A stretch of DNA of 64,000 bases from Acidiferrobacter sp. Lineage in GTDB: Bacteria > Pseudomonadota > Gammaproteobacteria > Acidiferrobacterales > Acidiferrobacteraceae. Position numbers and translations under genes: made by a program. The notes beneath the pieces are model-generated. The model was not told where the DNA came from, did not search any database, and saw only the letters and a program-made list of their open reading frames with translations. The number at the start of each line of letters is the position of its first letter. The first letter of the stretch is position 1. Positions 43,524 through 53,482 of the stretch are shown piece by piece. The stretch covers positions 1 to 64,000 of the forward strand of contig DAIDMD010000122.1 of assembly GCA_027449165.1 (NCBI GenBank). Direction: 5' to 3'.

Positions 43524-45282
43524 GCCACTGGGCGATCGACCGGGCATCGAGCTCAGGCGCCAAGGCCAGTCCCTGCCCATAGCAGCAGCCGAGCAGGTCC
43601 GCGGCCTGTTGGCCGGCCGGGTCGTCCACCCTGCAGGCATAGAGCGGCAGTCCCAGGGCGGCGATGCCGGCCGTCAGGGCGCGCAGCAGCCGTGCCGCTG
43701 CCGGGTTGTCGGCGGGATCGCACTTGACGCCGTGCAAGGGGGTGGCGCTGATGTGCGTGAGGCTCGCGCGTCGATGCCCCCGAAAATGATCGACCAGGAG
43801 GCGAAATCCCTGCTCATTCAGGGTTGCAGCGAGCCGCTGGACGGCCTGCGGATGGGCGAGCAGGGCCTCATCCGGCAGCTCCAGGGCGACGGGGAAATCG
43901 CCGCCATAGATATCCTCGCGCCAGTCCGTGAGCCGGGCCGGCAGCCGCGGATCGTAGAGGTCGGCGGCGTGGATGTTGATGTGTAGGGGGACCGGCGGCG
44001 GCCCGTGCGTGGTCCAGTCGCGCCGGGTCGAGGCGAGCAGGCGATCCAGCAGCTGCCTGCGCAGGGTCCCTTCCGTAAGGTCGGATACGGCCTCTTCACG
44101 CACGGTCGTCCCGTTGGTTCGGCGCCAGCGCAGCCGGGCCTCGAGCCCCACCGTCCGTCCGGCGCGATCGACGATCGGCTGGTAGTGGGGCCGCCAAAGG
44201 TCGCCCTCCAGGGCCCGCTCGATGTCGCGGCGCAGCTGCGTGCGCAGCGTGAGGCGCGCGGTGTTGGCGCGCTCGAAGCAGCGGTACTGGTCTCCGCCGT
44301 CGCGCTTGGCTTCATACATGGCCTGGTCGGCGTGCTGGAGCAAGACCTCGGGCGGGTGATCATCGAACGGGTAGATCGTAAGGCCGGCGCTAATCGTGAT
44401 GCCCAGGGTGTGCCCCTGAAACAGGATCGGTTGGCGCACCGCGCGCAGCACGCGGGTCAGTATGGTCTCGACCTGCTCGAGATGGGTGATGTCTTCCATG
44501 AGGATCACGAATTCGTCGCCGCCGTAGCGGCCCACGGTATCGGCCAGGCGCAGAGACTCCGTGAGCCGCCCGGCCACGGACGTGAGCAGGTGGTCGCCGG
44601 CCTCGTGCCCCAGTTCGTCGTTGATCCCCTTGAAGCCGTCGATGTCGAGCAGGGCGATGACGAGCAGGCGGTCGTCGCGGGCGGCGCGCCCGCGGGCATG
44701 GGCTAGCCGGTCCATGAGCACCGCGCGGTTGGGGAGGCCCGTGAGGGTATCCTGGCGGGCATCGCGGGTCAGCGCCGCCTCAAGCGCCGAGCGGTAGCAG
44801 GCATTCCCCATGAAGGCGGTCAGGGCCTCCACCAGCCCGAGCTTGCGTCGCCCGGGCGCGCGCGGCAAGCGGCGGCGCCAGGCGAGCACCAGGGCGCCTT
44901 CGACGCGTCCCGCGATCCTCATGGGCACCACGAGGTGGGACGCCACGCCGAGGGCGGCGAATTCGGGGACGGCCAGCGGGTCCGGGATCGGGCCGGCGGC
45001 ATACAAGGTCTCGCCCAGGCCCGGGATCGGGCCGGCGGTGTCGGGGCCGCCGGCCCAGCGCACAGGCTGCGGGTCGCCACCGCCGGGGTCGAGCGCGAAA
45101 AAGAGCTGGTAGCGCAATTGTTCCCCGTGGCGCCGCACCAGCCCCGCATAGTCGGCGTCGACCGCCAGGGCCGCGGCGCGTGCGGCGTTCAGGAAGAACC
45201 GGTCGAATTCCAGCGTGGTCGCAAGTTCATGAAAGAGCTGTTCGGGCAAAGGCGACGACGAGGCGTGTCTGGGTGTGGCCAT
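43498..45282 (-). CDS. GAF-GGDEF-EAL protein (GGDEF intact with I-site; EAL degenerate)
   Basis: GAF-like N-terminus, RLAD-N5-GGDEF, C-terminal EAL-like with LEARLRW, VDHFRG instead of DDFGTG, and no AEGVE motif. Confidence 0.88.
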   Translation of the reverse strand: MATPRHASSSPLPEQLFHELATTLEFDRFFLNAARAAALAVDADYAGLVRRHGEQLRYQLFFALDPGGGDPQPVRWAGGPDTAGPIPGLGETLYAAGPIPDPLAVPEFAALGVASHLVVPMRIAGRVEGALVLAWRRRLPRAPGRRKLGLVEALTAFMGNACYRSALEAALTRDARQDTLTGLPNRAVLMDRLAHARGRAARDDRLLVIALLDIDGFKGINDELGHEAGDHLLTSVAGRLTESLRLADTVGRYGGDEFVILMEDITHLEQVETILTRVLRAVRQPILFQGHTLGITISAGLTIYPFDDHPPEVLLQHADQAMYEAKRDGGDQYRCFERANTARLTLRTQLRRDIERALEGDLWRPHYQPIVDRAGRTVGLEARLRWRRTNGTTVREEAVSDLTEGTLRRQLLDRLLASTRRDWTTHGPPPVPLHINIHAADLYDPRLPARLTDWREDIYGGDFPVALELPDEALLAHPQAVQRLAATLNEQGFRLLVDHFRGHRRASLTHISATPLHGVKCDPADNPAAARLLRALTAGIAALGLPLYACRVDDPAGQQAADLLGCCYGQGLALAPELDARSIAQWLKTVRHPA

Positions 45283-45909
45283 AAACCGTCCTCCAGGGAT
45301 CTGCGAATCACGCCCAGGGCCTCGGCCATGACGGGCGCGCAGAAGACGGACCGTGCCCGGTCCCGCTCATTTCATCATAGACGGTCGGCGTCGGGGGTGG
45401 CAGATCCACGGCGCGAACGGAACAAGGGGGACGATATACGGGACGGGTGGATCCGGGGGCGCCGCGCGGCCGCTCCCCTTGGCCGCGGGGCCATGACCAT
45501 GACCCTGCGGACCGGTTTTCAGTCGCTGCTCGGTTTGCTATCAGGCCTTGGCTTGCCGCCCGAGGCATTTCCCGCCCGGGCCGCACCGGTTGCCGATTCG
45601 TGCCGGAAGGCCTGCATCCTGTGCGAGGGTCTCCAGGCCATCGGCCTGCGCCGGCAATCCCTCGTTATTGGGCCACGTCAACCAGGCCGCGGGGGGATAC
45701 GGGCGGCTGAAGGATTTTACCGCGATTCCTCTCGCGACCGGGGTCGCGGGGTTTCCTTGCGGGGCCCTATGAAAGGGGCGCCTTGAGGCAGCGCGCACGC
45801 TAAAGGTGGGTGGGGCGCCCCGAGATCGCACCCTAGCGGATTCGCGCGCCCTTGATCGGCGGGCCGCCCGCCCCCATATCGCGCGGGTGGCGTAGGCCGG
45901 AGAGCGGAT

Positions 45910-46083
45910 ATGGCGAAGGATCTGAAGCGAACGTTCATGGCCGTGGGGCTGGTGCTGCTGGGGCTCTGGGCGGTCTTGTTTATGATGCATATCCTGTTCG
46001 CGTTGGTTTGGGTATTTTTTTGGATCGGGCTTATCGGTATCCTGGTGGCGGCGGTCCTGCACGCCGTGGAGCGGTTTGTCTGA
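45910..46083 (+). CDS. Small membrane protein (57 aa)
   Basis: MAKDLKRTFMAVGLVLLGLWAVLFMMHILFALVWVFFWIGLIGILVAAVLHAVERFV*: basic N-terminus, two hydrophobic segments. Below the supplied ORF-track cutoff. Confidence 0.55.
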   Translation: MAKDLKRTFMAVGLVLLGLWAVLFMMHILFALVWVFFWIGLIGILVAAVLHAVERFV

Positions 46084-46156
46084 TCCGGGCGGGGATGTGC
46101 TAAGGTGGAGTGCGTGACAACGATACGTTTGTGCCGTTTCTACGGTAAGGAGGGCC

Positions 46157-46846
46157 TTGATGGCTCGTTCTAATCTGTTCCCCGATGCCCCGGCCACGGG
46201 TTACCAGAGTGGTTATTCGGTCACGACGGTCATCCACAGGACCTACCTGTTGCTGGCCGCGACCCTGTTGTTTAGCACCTTGACGGCCGTCATCGGCATG
46301 CGCGCGGCGTTCGCCTACCAGCATCCGATCCTGATCATGATCGCGGCCTTCGCGAGCCTGTTCGCGGTCCAATGGACGGGCGGCCGCAACAGCCCCATGG
46401 CCGTGCCGCTGGTCTTTGCGTTCACCGGCCTCATGGGGCTTTCGCTCGGTCCGGTGATCGCGATGTACATGCGGCTGCCGGCCGGTCCGACCATCGTCGC
46501 CGAGGCCCTGCTCGGGACCGCGGTGATATTCGGGAGCCTGTCGATCTACGCCCTGGTGTCGCGCCGCAATTTCAATTATCTGGGCGGCTTCCTGATGACC
46601 GGGCTTGTGATCGTGGTCCTGGCATCGCTGGCCAATCTCTTCTTCCATATGGCGGGCCTGCAGCTCGTTGTGGCGGGCATGGCGCTGCTGGTCTTTTCCG
46701 GACTCGTCTTGTTCGATACGAGCCGCATGATCAATAGCGGCGAGACCCGCCCGGTCCTCATCGCCGTGGGTCTCTATCTCGACATCCTGAACCTGTTCAT
46801 GGCGCTGCTCGAGATCCTGGGGGCCCTTCAGGGCCGACGGGAGTAG
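46157..46846 (+). CDS. Bax inhibitor-1/YccA family membrane protein
   Basis: Seven-TM pattern, FTGLMGLSLGPVIAMY..., C-terminal LVLFDTSRMINSGETRPVLIAVGLYLDILNLFMALLEIL. Confidence 0.9.
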   Translation: MMARSNLFPDAPATGYQSGYSVTTVIHRTYLLLAATLLFSTLTAVIGMRAAFAYQHPILIMIAAFASLFAVQWTGGRNSPMAVPLVFAFTGLMGLSLGPVIAMYMRLPAGPTIVAEALLGTAVIFGSLSIYALVSRRNFNYLGGFLMTGLVIVVLASLANLFFHMAGLQLVVAGMALLVFSGLVLFDTSRMINSGETRPVLIAVGLYLDILNLFMALLEILGALQGRRE

Positions 46847-47273
46847 GCGTCCGCGAGGACACCGGGCCGCCATCGGCCGGCCGGTGGGGTCCGGCGGCGC
46901 TTCGCGGGATACCGGGGCCCTCGATAGAAAAGTTGCCTGAAGCCCTGTCTGCGCACTCCCCCTCTTGGGCGATTTTCGACCCGGTCTTACGCGCGGCGGA
47001 GATCGCAGCGGCCGGTGGGGTCTTGGGTCGGGCCTTTGCCTTGCGGGCACGTCCGGTGGTAGTTTGTCGGCCATGCGAGCCGGTCCAACCGATCTTTCGC
47101 AGGTAGGGGCGCAAGGCCCCGAACCGGCCGTCGTCAGGCAATCCGCGCCTGGGGAGACGTGAGGGCCGGGCGCCCGGGTGGCCACACCTCCGCGTTCTGG
47201 TCGTTGAACCAGGAAACCCCGTTGCAAGCCCGGCAGGTGCTTGACGGCGGGAGACTTCATTCGGAGGAGCGGC

Positions 47274-47786
47274 ATGGGCAGTCGGGGGATCGTGCGGTGG
47301 GCGCGCATCGTTCTGGGTGTGTCGGGCTTGGTCTGGGCGGGCGCAGGGTTCGCGGGATCCTTACCGGGGGGGCTGCAGGGGGCCGTGGCGCGCGGGGCCC
47401 GCATCTTTAACGACGACACCTTCGGAAGCCGTGTGCGGCCCGTGCCCGATGCCGCGAGCGCGTTCGCCGACATGGGCCGCGCCGGCGGCGCCGGGCCGCA
47501 GTTTATGACCTGCGCGGCCTGCCATATCCATGGGGGTCTTACCCGCGGGCGGCTTCCCGACGGACGGCGGATCGCGAGCCTGCGCAATGCCGCCGCCGTG
47601 TTCCCGCGCTACAGCGCCAAATCCCATCGGATCGTGACCCTGGAAGACCAGATCCGGCATTGCGTCAAAGACGGGATCGTCGGGCGGCCCCCGGCCTTCG
47701 GGGGCCGGACGATGGCCGATCTCGTGAGCTATCTGCATTCCATCGCCGCCGGCCAGCGCGTCGCGATCGGCGGACCGTTCCATTAA
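47274..47786 (+). CDS. Periplasmic c-type cytochrome (single CxxCH)
   Basis: Signal peptide MGSRGIVRWARIVLGVSGLVWAGAGFAG, CAACH heme motif at 47511-47525, then VTLEDQIRHCVKDGIVGRPP. Confidence 0.8.
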   Translation: MGSRGIVRWARIVLGVSGLVWAGAGFAGSLPGGLQGAVARGARIFNDDTFGSRVRPVPDAASAFADMGRAGGAGPQFMTCAACHIHGGLTRGRLPDGRRIASLRNAAAVFPRYSAKSHRIVTLEDQIRHCVKDGIVGRPPAFGGRTMADLVSYLHSIAAGQRVAIGGPFH

Positions 47787-47790
47787 AGGC

Positions 47791-49356
47791 ATGGGCGAAC
47801 CGGAATTCCCGTTGCGGATCGGAGGGGCCCCGGAGGGCGGGATCCGGGACCGAACGGGTCCGGCCGGTCCGGACGGAGGCGGGACCGGACCTGCGACCGA
47901 CCCCCCGGTGCGGGTGCTGTTCGTCGCCTCCGAGTGCGCCCCTTGGGTCAAGACCGGCGGGCTTGCGGACGTCGTCGCGGCGTTGCCCGCGGCGCTCGTG
48001 GCCGCAGGCCTCGACGTGCGCGTGTGCCTCCCCTTCTATCGATCCATCCGCCGCGAGGTCGGCGAGGCGCCGGCGTGCGCCACGGTGCTGGGGGCGCTCG
48101 TGCGCGAGGCCACGCTCCCGTCCGGCGTCCCCGTCTACCTGATCGATGCGCCATGGCTCTTCGGGCGCGACGGCGGGCCCTATCAGGACGGCGAAGGGCG
48201 GGATTGGCGGGACAATGCCCAGCGCTTCGGGCTGTTCGCGCGCGTCTGCGCGTCCCTGGCCTCGGACGAGACGCCGCTCCTCTGGCGTCCCGACGTCTTT
48301 CATGGACACGACTGGCAGGCCGGTCTCGGCCCGATGTGGCTGAAGACCGCCTTGCCCGGGGCGGCCCCATCGGTCATGACCATCCATAACCTTGCCTTCC
48401 AGGGCCTGTTTCCGCCCGAGACCGTGAACGCGCTGCGCCTGCCCCCCGGGGTGTATGCCGTGGAGGGCGTGGAGTTTTACGGGCGACTGTCGTTTCTGAA
48501 GGCCGGTCTGCATTATGCCGATGTCTTGACGACGGTCAGTCCCACCTACGCCCGCGAGATCCAAGAGGAGGCCCAGGGTTGCGGGCTGCACGGCCTGTTG
48601 GCCCGCCGCCGCGCCGACCTGACGGGGATCGTGAACGGCATCGACGACATCGTCTGGAACCCGGCCACCGACCCGCTCATCACCGCCCGCTACGACAGCA
48701 AGACCCTGGCCGAAAAGCGTTTCAATAAGGAGGCGCTGCAGCGCCGCTTCGACCTGGTCGTCGATCCGACGCGGCCCCTCTTCGGCATGGTCGGCCGCCT
48801 CACCTGGCAGAAGGGCGTCGATCTGGTGGCCGAGATTGCCGATCGCCTCGTTCAGGCCGGGGGCCAGCTCGCCGTGCTCGGAACGGGCGAACGGGGGCTC
48901 GAGGACTCGCTGCGCGTGCTCGCCAGGCGCCATCGCGGCGCCATCGCGGTGCGCATCGGATTCGAGGAGGGACTCGCCCACGAGATCGAGGCCGGCGCCG
49001 ATCTCTTCCTCATGCCATCGCGTTTCGAGCCGTGCGGGCTCAATCAGATGTACAGCCAGCGCTACGGCACGCCCCCCGTGGCGCGCGCCACGGGGGGGCT
49101 GGCCGATACGATCCGCGCAGTCGGCCCCGGCGATTGCGCGGGCAGCGGCTTTTTGTTCGAGGAGGCGACCGGCACGGCCCTGTGGGAGGCTGTGGAGCAG
49201 GCGCTCGCCGCCTATCGCGACGCCTCGTGCTGGACGCGCATCATGTGCCACGGCATGCGCCAGGACTTTTCCTGGACGCGAAGCGCCCTGCGCTACCGCG
49301 CGCTCTATCACGCGCTCGTCTCGGGTGCCGCCGCGCGGCGGCGCATGCCGGGCTAG
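47791..49356 (+). CDS. glgA: Glycogen synthase
   Basis: VLFVASECAPWVKTGGLADVVAALPAAL...PSRFEPCGLNQMYSQRYGTPPVARATGGLADTI. Confidence 0.97.
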   Translation: MGEPEFPLRIGGAPEGGIRDRTGPAGPDGGGTGPATDPPVRVLFVASECAPWVKTGGLADVVAALPAALVAAGLDVRVCLPFYRSIRREVGEAPACATVLGALVREATLPSGVPVYLIDAPWLFGRDGGPYQDGEGRDWRDNAQRFGLFARVCASLASDETPLLWRPDVFHGHDWQAGLGPMWLKTALPGAAPSVMTIHNLAFQGLFPPETVNALRLPPGVYAVEGVEFYGRLSFLKAGLHYADVLTTVSPTYAREIQEEAQGCGLHGLLARRRADLTGIVNGIDDIVWNPATDPLITARYDSKTLAEKRFNKEALQRRFDLVVDPTRPLFGMVGRLTWQKGVDLVAEIADRLVQAGGQLAVLGTGERGLEDSLRVLARRHRGAIAVRIGFEEGLAHEIEAGADLFLMPSRFEPCGLNQMYSQRYGTPPVARATGGLADTIRAVGPGDCAGSGFLFEEATGTALWEAVEQALAAYRDASCWTRIMCHGMRQDFSWTRSALRYRALYHALVSGAAARRRMPG

Positions 49357-50372
49357 GGGTCGCCGCGCATGCGCGCCCAGCCGTAGGCCGCGGTGCCCAT
49401 GAGGGTGGCGTCGGGATTGACGACCACCCTGAGCGGGATACGCCCCAGGAGTTTCGCGAACCGGCCCTTGGCGCAAAAGGCGTCCACGAAACGGCGTTCG
49501 TCCATGAGCGGCAAGAGTCGCGGAGGGATGCCGCCCGCGATGTAGACGCCCCCCAGGGCCAAGACCTTGAGGGCGAGGTTGCCGGCCTCGGCGGCCAGGA
49601 TGGTCAGGAAGGCGTCGGTCGCCGCGCGGCATATCGGGCACGGGGCGCCGGGCCGCAGGGCCCCGTCGACGATGAGCGGGGTGCGGTCGGGGCTCGCGGC
49701 CAGCGCGGCCGCGAATTCCGGGGCCTCGCGCCCGGGGTCCTGCTCGCGAAAGAATTCGTAGAGGTGCGGGATGCCGATGCCTGAACAGACGTGTTCGTAG
49801 CTCACATGGTCGTAGCGGCGCCGCAGGTAGTCGACCAGACCGGCCAGCGCCGGCGTGGGCGGGGCGAAATCGGCGTGGCCGCCCTCCGAAGGCTGCGGCA
49901 GATAGCGGGTGCCGTCCCAGATGAGGAAGGCCTCGCCGAGGCCCGTGCCCGGGGCGATGATCGCCTTGGCCGCGGCGGCGGTTTCGATGCCGGCATTCAC
50001 GGTCTTCAGGTCGGCCGCCTGCAGCACCGGGATGGCGTGGGCGATGGCCGCGAGGTCGTTTAGGATGGTGACCGAGGCGAACCCGAGATCGGCGCGCAAC
50101 GCGGCGCCATCGACCTTCCAGGGGAGGCTGGTGAGATGCGCGCGGCCGTTTATGACCGGGCCGGCGACATCCAGGCAGGCGTGGCGGACGGTCAGGCCGG
50201 TGGTCGCGAGAAACTCGGTAAGCAGGGTCTTCAGGTCCGGGTATCGGCCGCTCGGGAGGCGGGCACGGCCAAGCGGCCGCGCAAGTCCCCCCTGCGCGGA
50301 TACGACGAGGAGGTCGGTCTTGGTCCCCCCGATGTCGCCTATCAGCAAAAGGTCGCCGTCTGGATCGGTCAC
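49353..50372 (-). CDS. glk: Glucokinase
   Basis: LLLIGDIGGTKTDLLVVSAQGG...IIAPGTGLGEAFLIWDG...EGGHADFAP; GTG start inferred. Confidence 0.92.
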   Translation of the reverse strand: MTDPDGDLLLIGDIGGTKTDLLVVSAQGGLARPLGRARLPSGRYPDLKTLLTEFLATTGLTVRHACLDVAGPVINGRAHLTSLPWKVDGAALRADLGFASVTILNDLAAIAHAIPVLQAADLKTVNAGIETAAAAKAIIAPGTGLGEAFLIWDGTRYLPQPSEGGHADFAPPTPALAGLVDYLRRRYDHVSYEHVCSGIGIPHLYEFFREQDPGREAPEFAAALAASPDRTPLIVDGALRPGAPCPICRAATDAFLTILAAEAGNLALKVLALGGVYIAGGIPPRLLPLMDERRFVDAFCAKGRFAKLLGRIPLRVVVNPDATLMGTAAYGWARMRGDP

Positions 50373-50548
50373 AGTGCCCTCCCGCGCGCGGTCGCCGCGA
50401 TGCACGCACCCCATAATACAGCATAGGCCGTTCGCGCCGGACGCGCGGCCGGCCCTGGAAAAACCGGCTGGACGGCGCTAGTGTGCCGCAAGGGCGGGCC
50501 GCCGTCGGACGGGCGGCCGATCGGAGGACGATACCGGCGGGAGGGGTG

Positions 50549-51562
50549 ATGATGCGCATAGGGATGGTGGGTTTGGGGCGCATGGGCGCCAATATGGCGC
50601 GGCGCCTGATGCACGCGGGACACGAGGTCGTCGGCTATGCCCGCAGCCGGGCGACGGTCGACGCCTTCACGGCGCAAGGGGGGCTGGGCGCCCGCGGGCT
50701 TGCCGACCTCGTCGGCCAACTGCCCGCGCCGCGCGTTGTCTGGTGCATGGTGCCGGCGGCCACGGTCGACGCCCTGCTTACGGAGCTCGTGCCGCTGCTC
50801 GCGCCGGGCGACATCGTGGTCGATGGCGGGAATTCCTTCTATCAGGACGATATCCGCCGCTCGCGCGCGCTCGGCGGGTCCGGGCTGCACTATGTCGACG
50901 TCGGCACGAGCGGTGGCGTGTGGGGTCTCGAGCGCGGGTATTGCCTGATGATAGGCGGGGAGGCCTCGGCGGTGGCCGCGCTCGATCCGGTCTTCCAGGC
51001 CCTGGCCCCGGGCGTCGCGGCGGCGCCGCCGACCCCCGGCCGTGCCCTGGGCTTGGGGTCGGCGGAGCGCGGCTACCTGCACTGCGGGCCGCATGGCGCC
51101 GGTCATTTCGTGAAAATGGTCCACAACGGGATCGAATACGGCCTTATGGCCGCCTACGCCGAGGGTCTCAACATCCTGAAGGGCGCCGGCGCCGGCGCGG
51201 CGGCGCACGCCGAGGACGCGGAGACCGCGCCTCTGCGGCATCCGGAGCATTTCCAATACGATTTCGATGTTGCCGAGGTCGCGGAGCTGTGGCGGCGCGG
51301 CAGCGTCGTGGGTTCCTGGCTGCTCGATCTGACGGCAGCCGCGCTTTCGGGCGATCGCGAGCTCGCGGGCTTCGCGGGCCGGGTGGCGGATTCCGGGGAG
51401 GGTCGCTGGACGGTCCAGGCGGCGGTCGAGGTGGGCGTCCCCGCGCCGGTCATCACGTCGGCGCTTTACGCGCGATTCAATTCGCGCGGGCACGGCGATT
51501 TCGCCGACCGGGTCCTGGCCGCCATGCGCTATCAGTTCGGCGGGCACGTCGAGAAGGGGTGA
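50549..51562 (+). CDS. gnd: 6-phosphogluconate dehydrogenase, decarboxylating (short NAD-type)
   Basis: MMRIGMVGLGRMGANMARRLMHAGHEVVGYARS...VDVGTSGGVWGLERGYCLMIGG...HCGPHGAGHFVKMVHNGIEYG. Confidence 0.93.
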   Translation: MMRIGMVGLGRMGANMARRLMHAGHEVVGYARSRATVDAFTAQGGLGARGLADLVGQLPAPRVVWCMVPAATVDALLTELVPLLAPGDIVVDGGNSFYQDDIRRSRALGGSGLHYVDVGTSGGVWGLERGYCLMIGGEASAVAALDPVFQALAPGVAAAPPTPGRALGLGSAERGYLHCGPHGAGHFVKMVHNGIEYGLMAAYAEGLNILKGAGAGAAAHAEDAETAPLRHPEHFQYDFDVAEVAELWRRGSVVGSWLLDLTAAALSGDRELAGFAGRVADSGEGRWTVQAAVEVGVPAPVITSALYARFNSRGHGDFADRVLAAMRYQFGGHVEKG

Positions 51563-51724
51563 CCGCCGCAGAGACGTAGGATAGGGCTTTGTCGTGTTTC
51601 GGGGCTTGCACAAATCGCAATGCCGCGTTAGGGTCTGATCAGAGCGGCGCCCGAACCCTGGGCCGCGGCGTTGCAGGAAGCGCGGCCACGGAACGACCGG
51701 AAACGACTATCAGGAGGGACCGTC

Positions 51725-53407
51725 ATGGACAACCGATTCGATAGGCCGCGCGGCGATGGCGCGCCGGGCGCCGAACGCGATCATCGTGCGCTCACCGAAA
51801 GCGTCCAATGGCGGGCCCTTGCGAGCCATTTTCGGGCCGTGGAGGGGCTTACGCTGCGCGACCTCTTCGATGCGGATCCCGATCGGGGGGTGGCGCTCGC
51901 GGCCGAAGGCGGCGGCCTCTATCTCGATTATTCCAAAAATCGCGTAACGCGGGAGACGGTTCGGCTGCTCGTCGACCTCGCGCGCGCCCGCGGCTTGGAG
52001 GCCCGGCGCGACGCCATGTTCCGCGGCGAGCGCATCAACGTTACGGAGGACCGCCCGGTCCTGCACGTCGCGTTGCGTGCTCCGAAGGGGGTGGCGATCG
52101 TAGTCGACGGGCGCGATGTCGTCCTCGACGTCCATGCGGTCCTCGAACAGATGGCGGAATTCGCCGACCGGGTGCGCAACGGCCTCTGGACGGGCCATAC
52201 CGGCAAACGGATCCGCACGGTGATCAATATCGGTATCGGCGGCTCCTATCTCGGCCCGGAGATGGCCTGTCGGGCGTTGCGGACGTTCGCCGATCCCGGC
52301 ATCGCGGTGCGCTTTGTGGCCAACATCGACGGCGAGGCGTTTCGCGCCGCGACCGCCGATCTGGACCCTGCGGAGACGCTTTTTATCGTATGCTCGAAGA
52401 CCTTCACGACCGAGGAAACGATGGCCAACGCGCGCGCGGCGCGCCAGTGGTGCATCGCGGGTCTCGGCACCGACGCCGCGGTCGCCTCGCACTTCGTCGC
52501 GGTCTCGACCAATGCCGCCGAGGTCGCGCGCTTTGGCATCGATACCGCCCGCATGTTCGTGTTCTGGGACTGGGTGGGGGGGCGCTACTCGCTCGGGTCG
52601 GCGGTCGGCCTGTCCTTGATGATAGCGATAGGCCCCGCGAGGTTTCGGGAGATGCTCGCGGGCTTTCGGGATATGGACGAGCATTTTTGCGCGGCCCCGC
52701 TCGAGCGGAACCTGCCGGTCCTCTTGGGGGTGTTGGGGATCTGGTACAACAACTTTTTCGGGATGGAGACGCAGGCGATACTGCCTTATGCGCACGGCCT
52801 GGGGCGTCTGCCGGCCTATCTCGAGCAGTTGCAGATGGAGAGCAACGGCAAGCACGTCGACATCGCCGGGCGCCCGGTGGCCTACGACACCGGCCCGATC
52901 GTCTGGGGCGAGCCCGGAGTCGACGCCCAGCACTCGTTCTACCAATTGCTGCATCAGGGGACCAAGGCCATACCGTGCGACCTGATCGGGTTCTGCCGGT
53001 CGCAGGCGGATCTGCCCGGCCACCAGGACCTTCTGATCGCCAACCTCCTGGCCCAGGCGGAGGCGCTCGCCTTCGGGCAGTCGGCCGCCCGGCTCGCCGA
53101 GCAGGGCGTCCCGGCGGCCCAGATCCCGTATCGGGTCTGTGAGGGCAACCGTCCGACCAATGTGATCCTGGGCGAGAGCCTGTCGCCGCGCACCCTGGGG
53201 GCGCTCGTGGCGCTCTACGAGCACGCCGTTTTTACCCAAGGGGTCGTCTGGGGGATCGATTCCTTCGACCAGTGGGGGGTCGAACTCGGCAAGGTGCTCG
53301 CGCGGCGGATCGCAACCGAGATACGAGGCCGCGCCCATGAACCGGCGCACGACAGCTCGACCCGCACCCTGATCGGGCGCTATCTGGCCCGGCGTGTCGG
53401 GGGCTGA
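51725..53407 (+). CDS. pgi: Glucose-6-phosphate isomerase
   Basis: ...[18 protein letters not shown]...[13 protein letters not shown]...[20 protein letters not shown]...[17 protein letters not shown]. Confidence 0.97.
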   Translation: MDNRFDRPRGDGAPGAERDHRALTESVQWRALASHFRAVEGLTLRDLFDADPDRGVALAAEGGGLYLDYSKNRVTRETVRLLVDLARARGLEARRDAMFRGERINVTEDRPVLHVALRAPKGVAIVVDGRDVVLDVHAVLEQMAEFADRVRNGLWTGHTGKRIRTVINIGIGGSYLGPEMACRALRTFADPGIAVRFVANIDGEAFRAATADLDPAETLFIVCSKTFTTEETMANARAARQWCIAGLGTDAAVASHFVAVSTNAAEVARFGIDTARMFVFWDWVGGRYSLGSAVGLSLMIAIGPARFREMLAGFRDMDEHFCAAPLERNLPVLLGVLGIWYNNFFGMETQAILPYAHGLGRLPAYLEQLQMESNGKHVDIAGRPVAYDTGPIVWGEPGVDAQHSFYQLLHQGTKAIPCDLIGFCRSQADLPGHQDLLIANLLAQAEALAFGQSAARLAEQGVPAAQIPYRVCEGNRPTNVILGESLSPRTLGALVALYEHAVFTQGVVWGIDSFDQWGVELGKVLARRIATEIRGRAHEPAHDSSTRTLIGRYLARRVGG

Positions 53408-53482
53408 CCGGGCCGGAGGACCCGGGGCGCCAGCCGGTTGGCCGGCGCCTTATCCATTTGTCAAAACGAGGACCGCTGCGGC

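Noticed and set aside
45447-45786. Short ORFs between the GAF-GGDEF gene and the small membrane ORF (e.g. GHVNQAAGGYGRLKDFTAIPLATGVAGFPCGAL)
   Set aside because: Looks protein-like in one frame but too short and unrecognised to call.
47665-50592. 975-aa minus-strand ORF across glgA and glk
   Set aside because: Overlaps two genes with clear motifs in other frames; Pro/Arg/Gly-rich translation without domain features.
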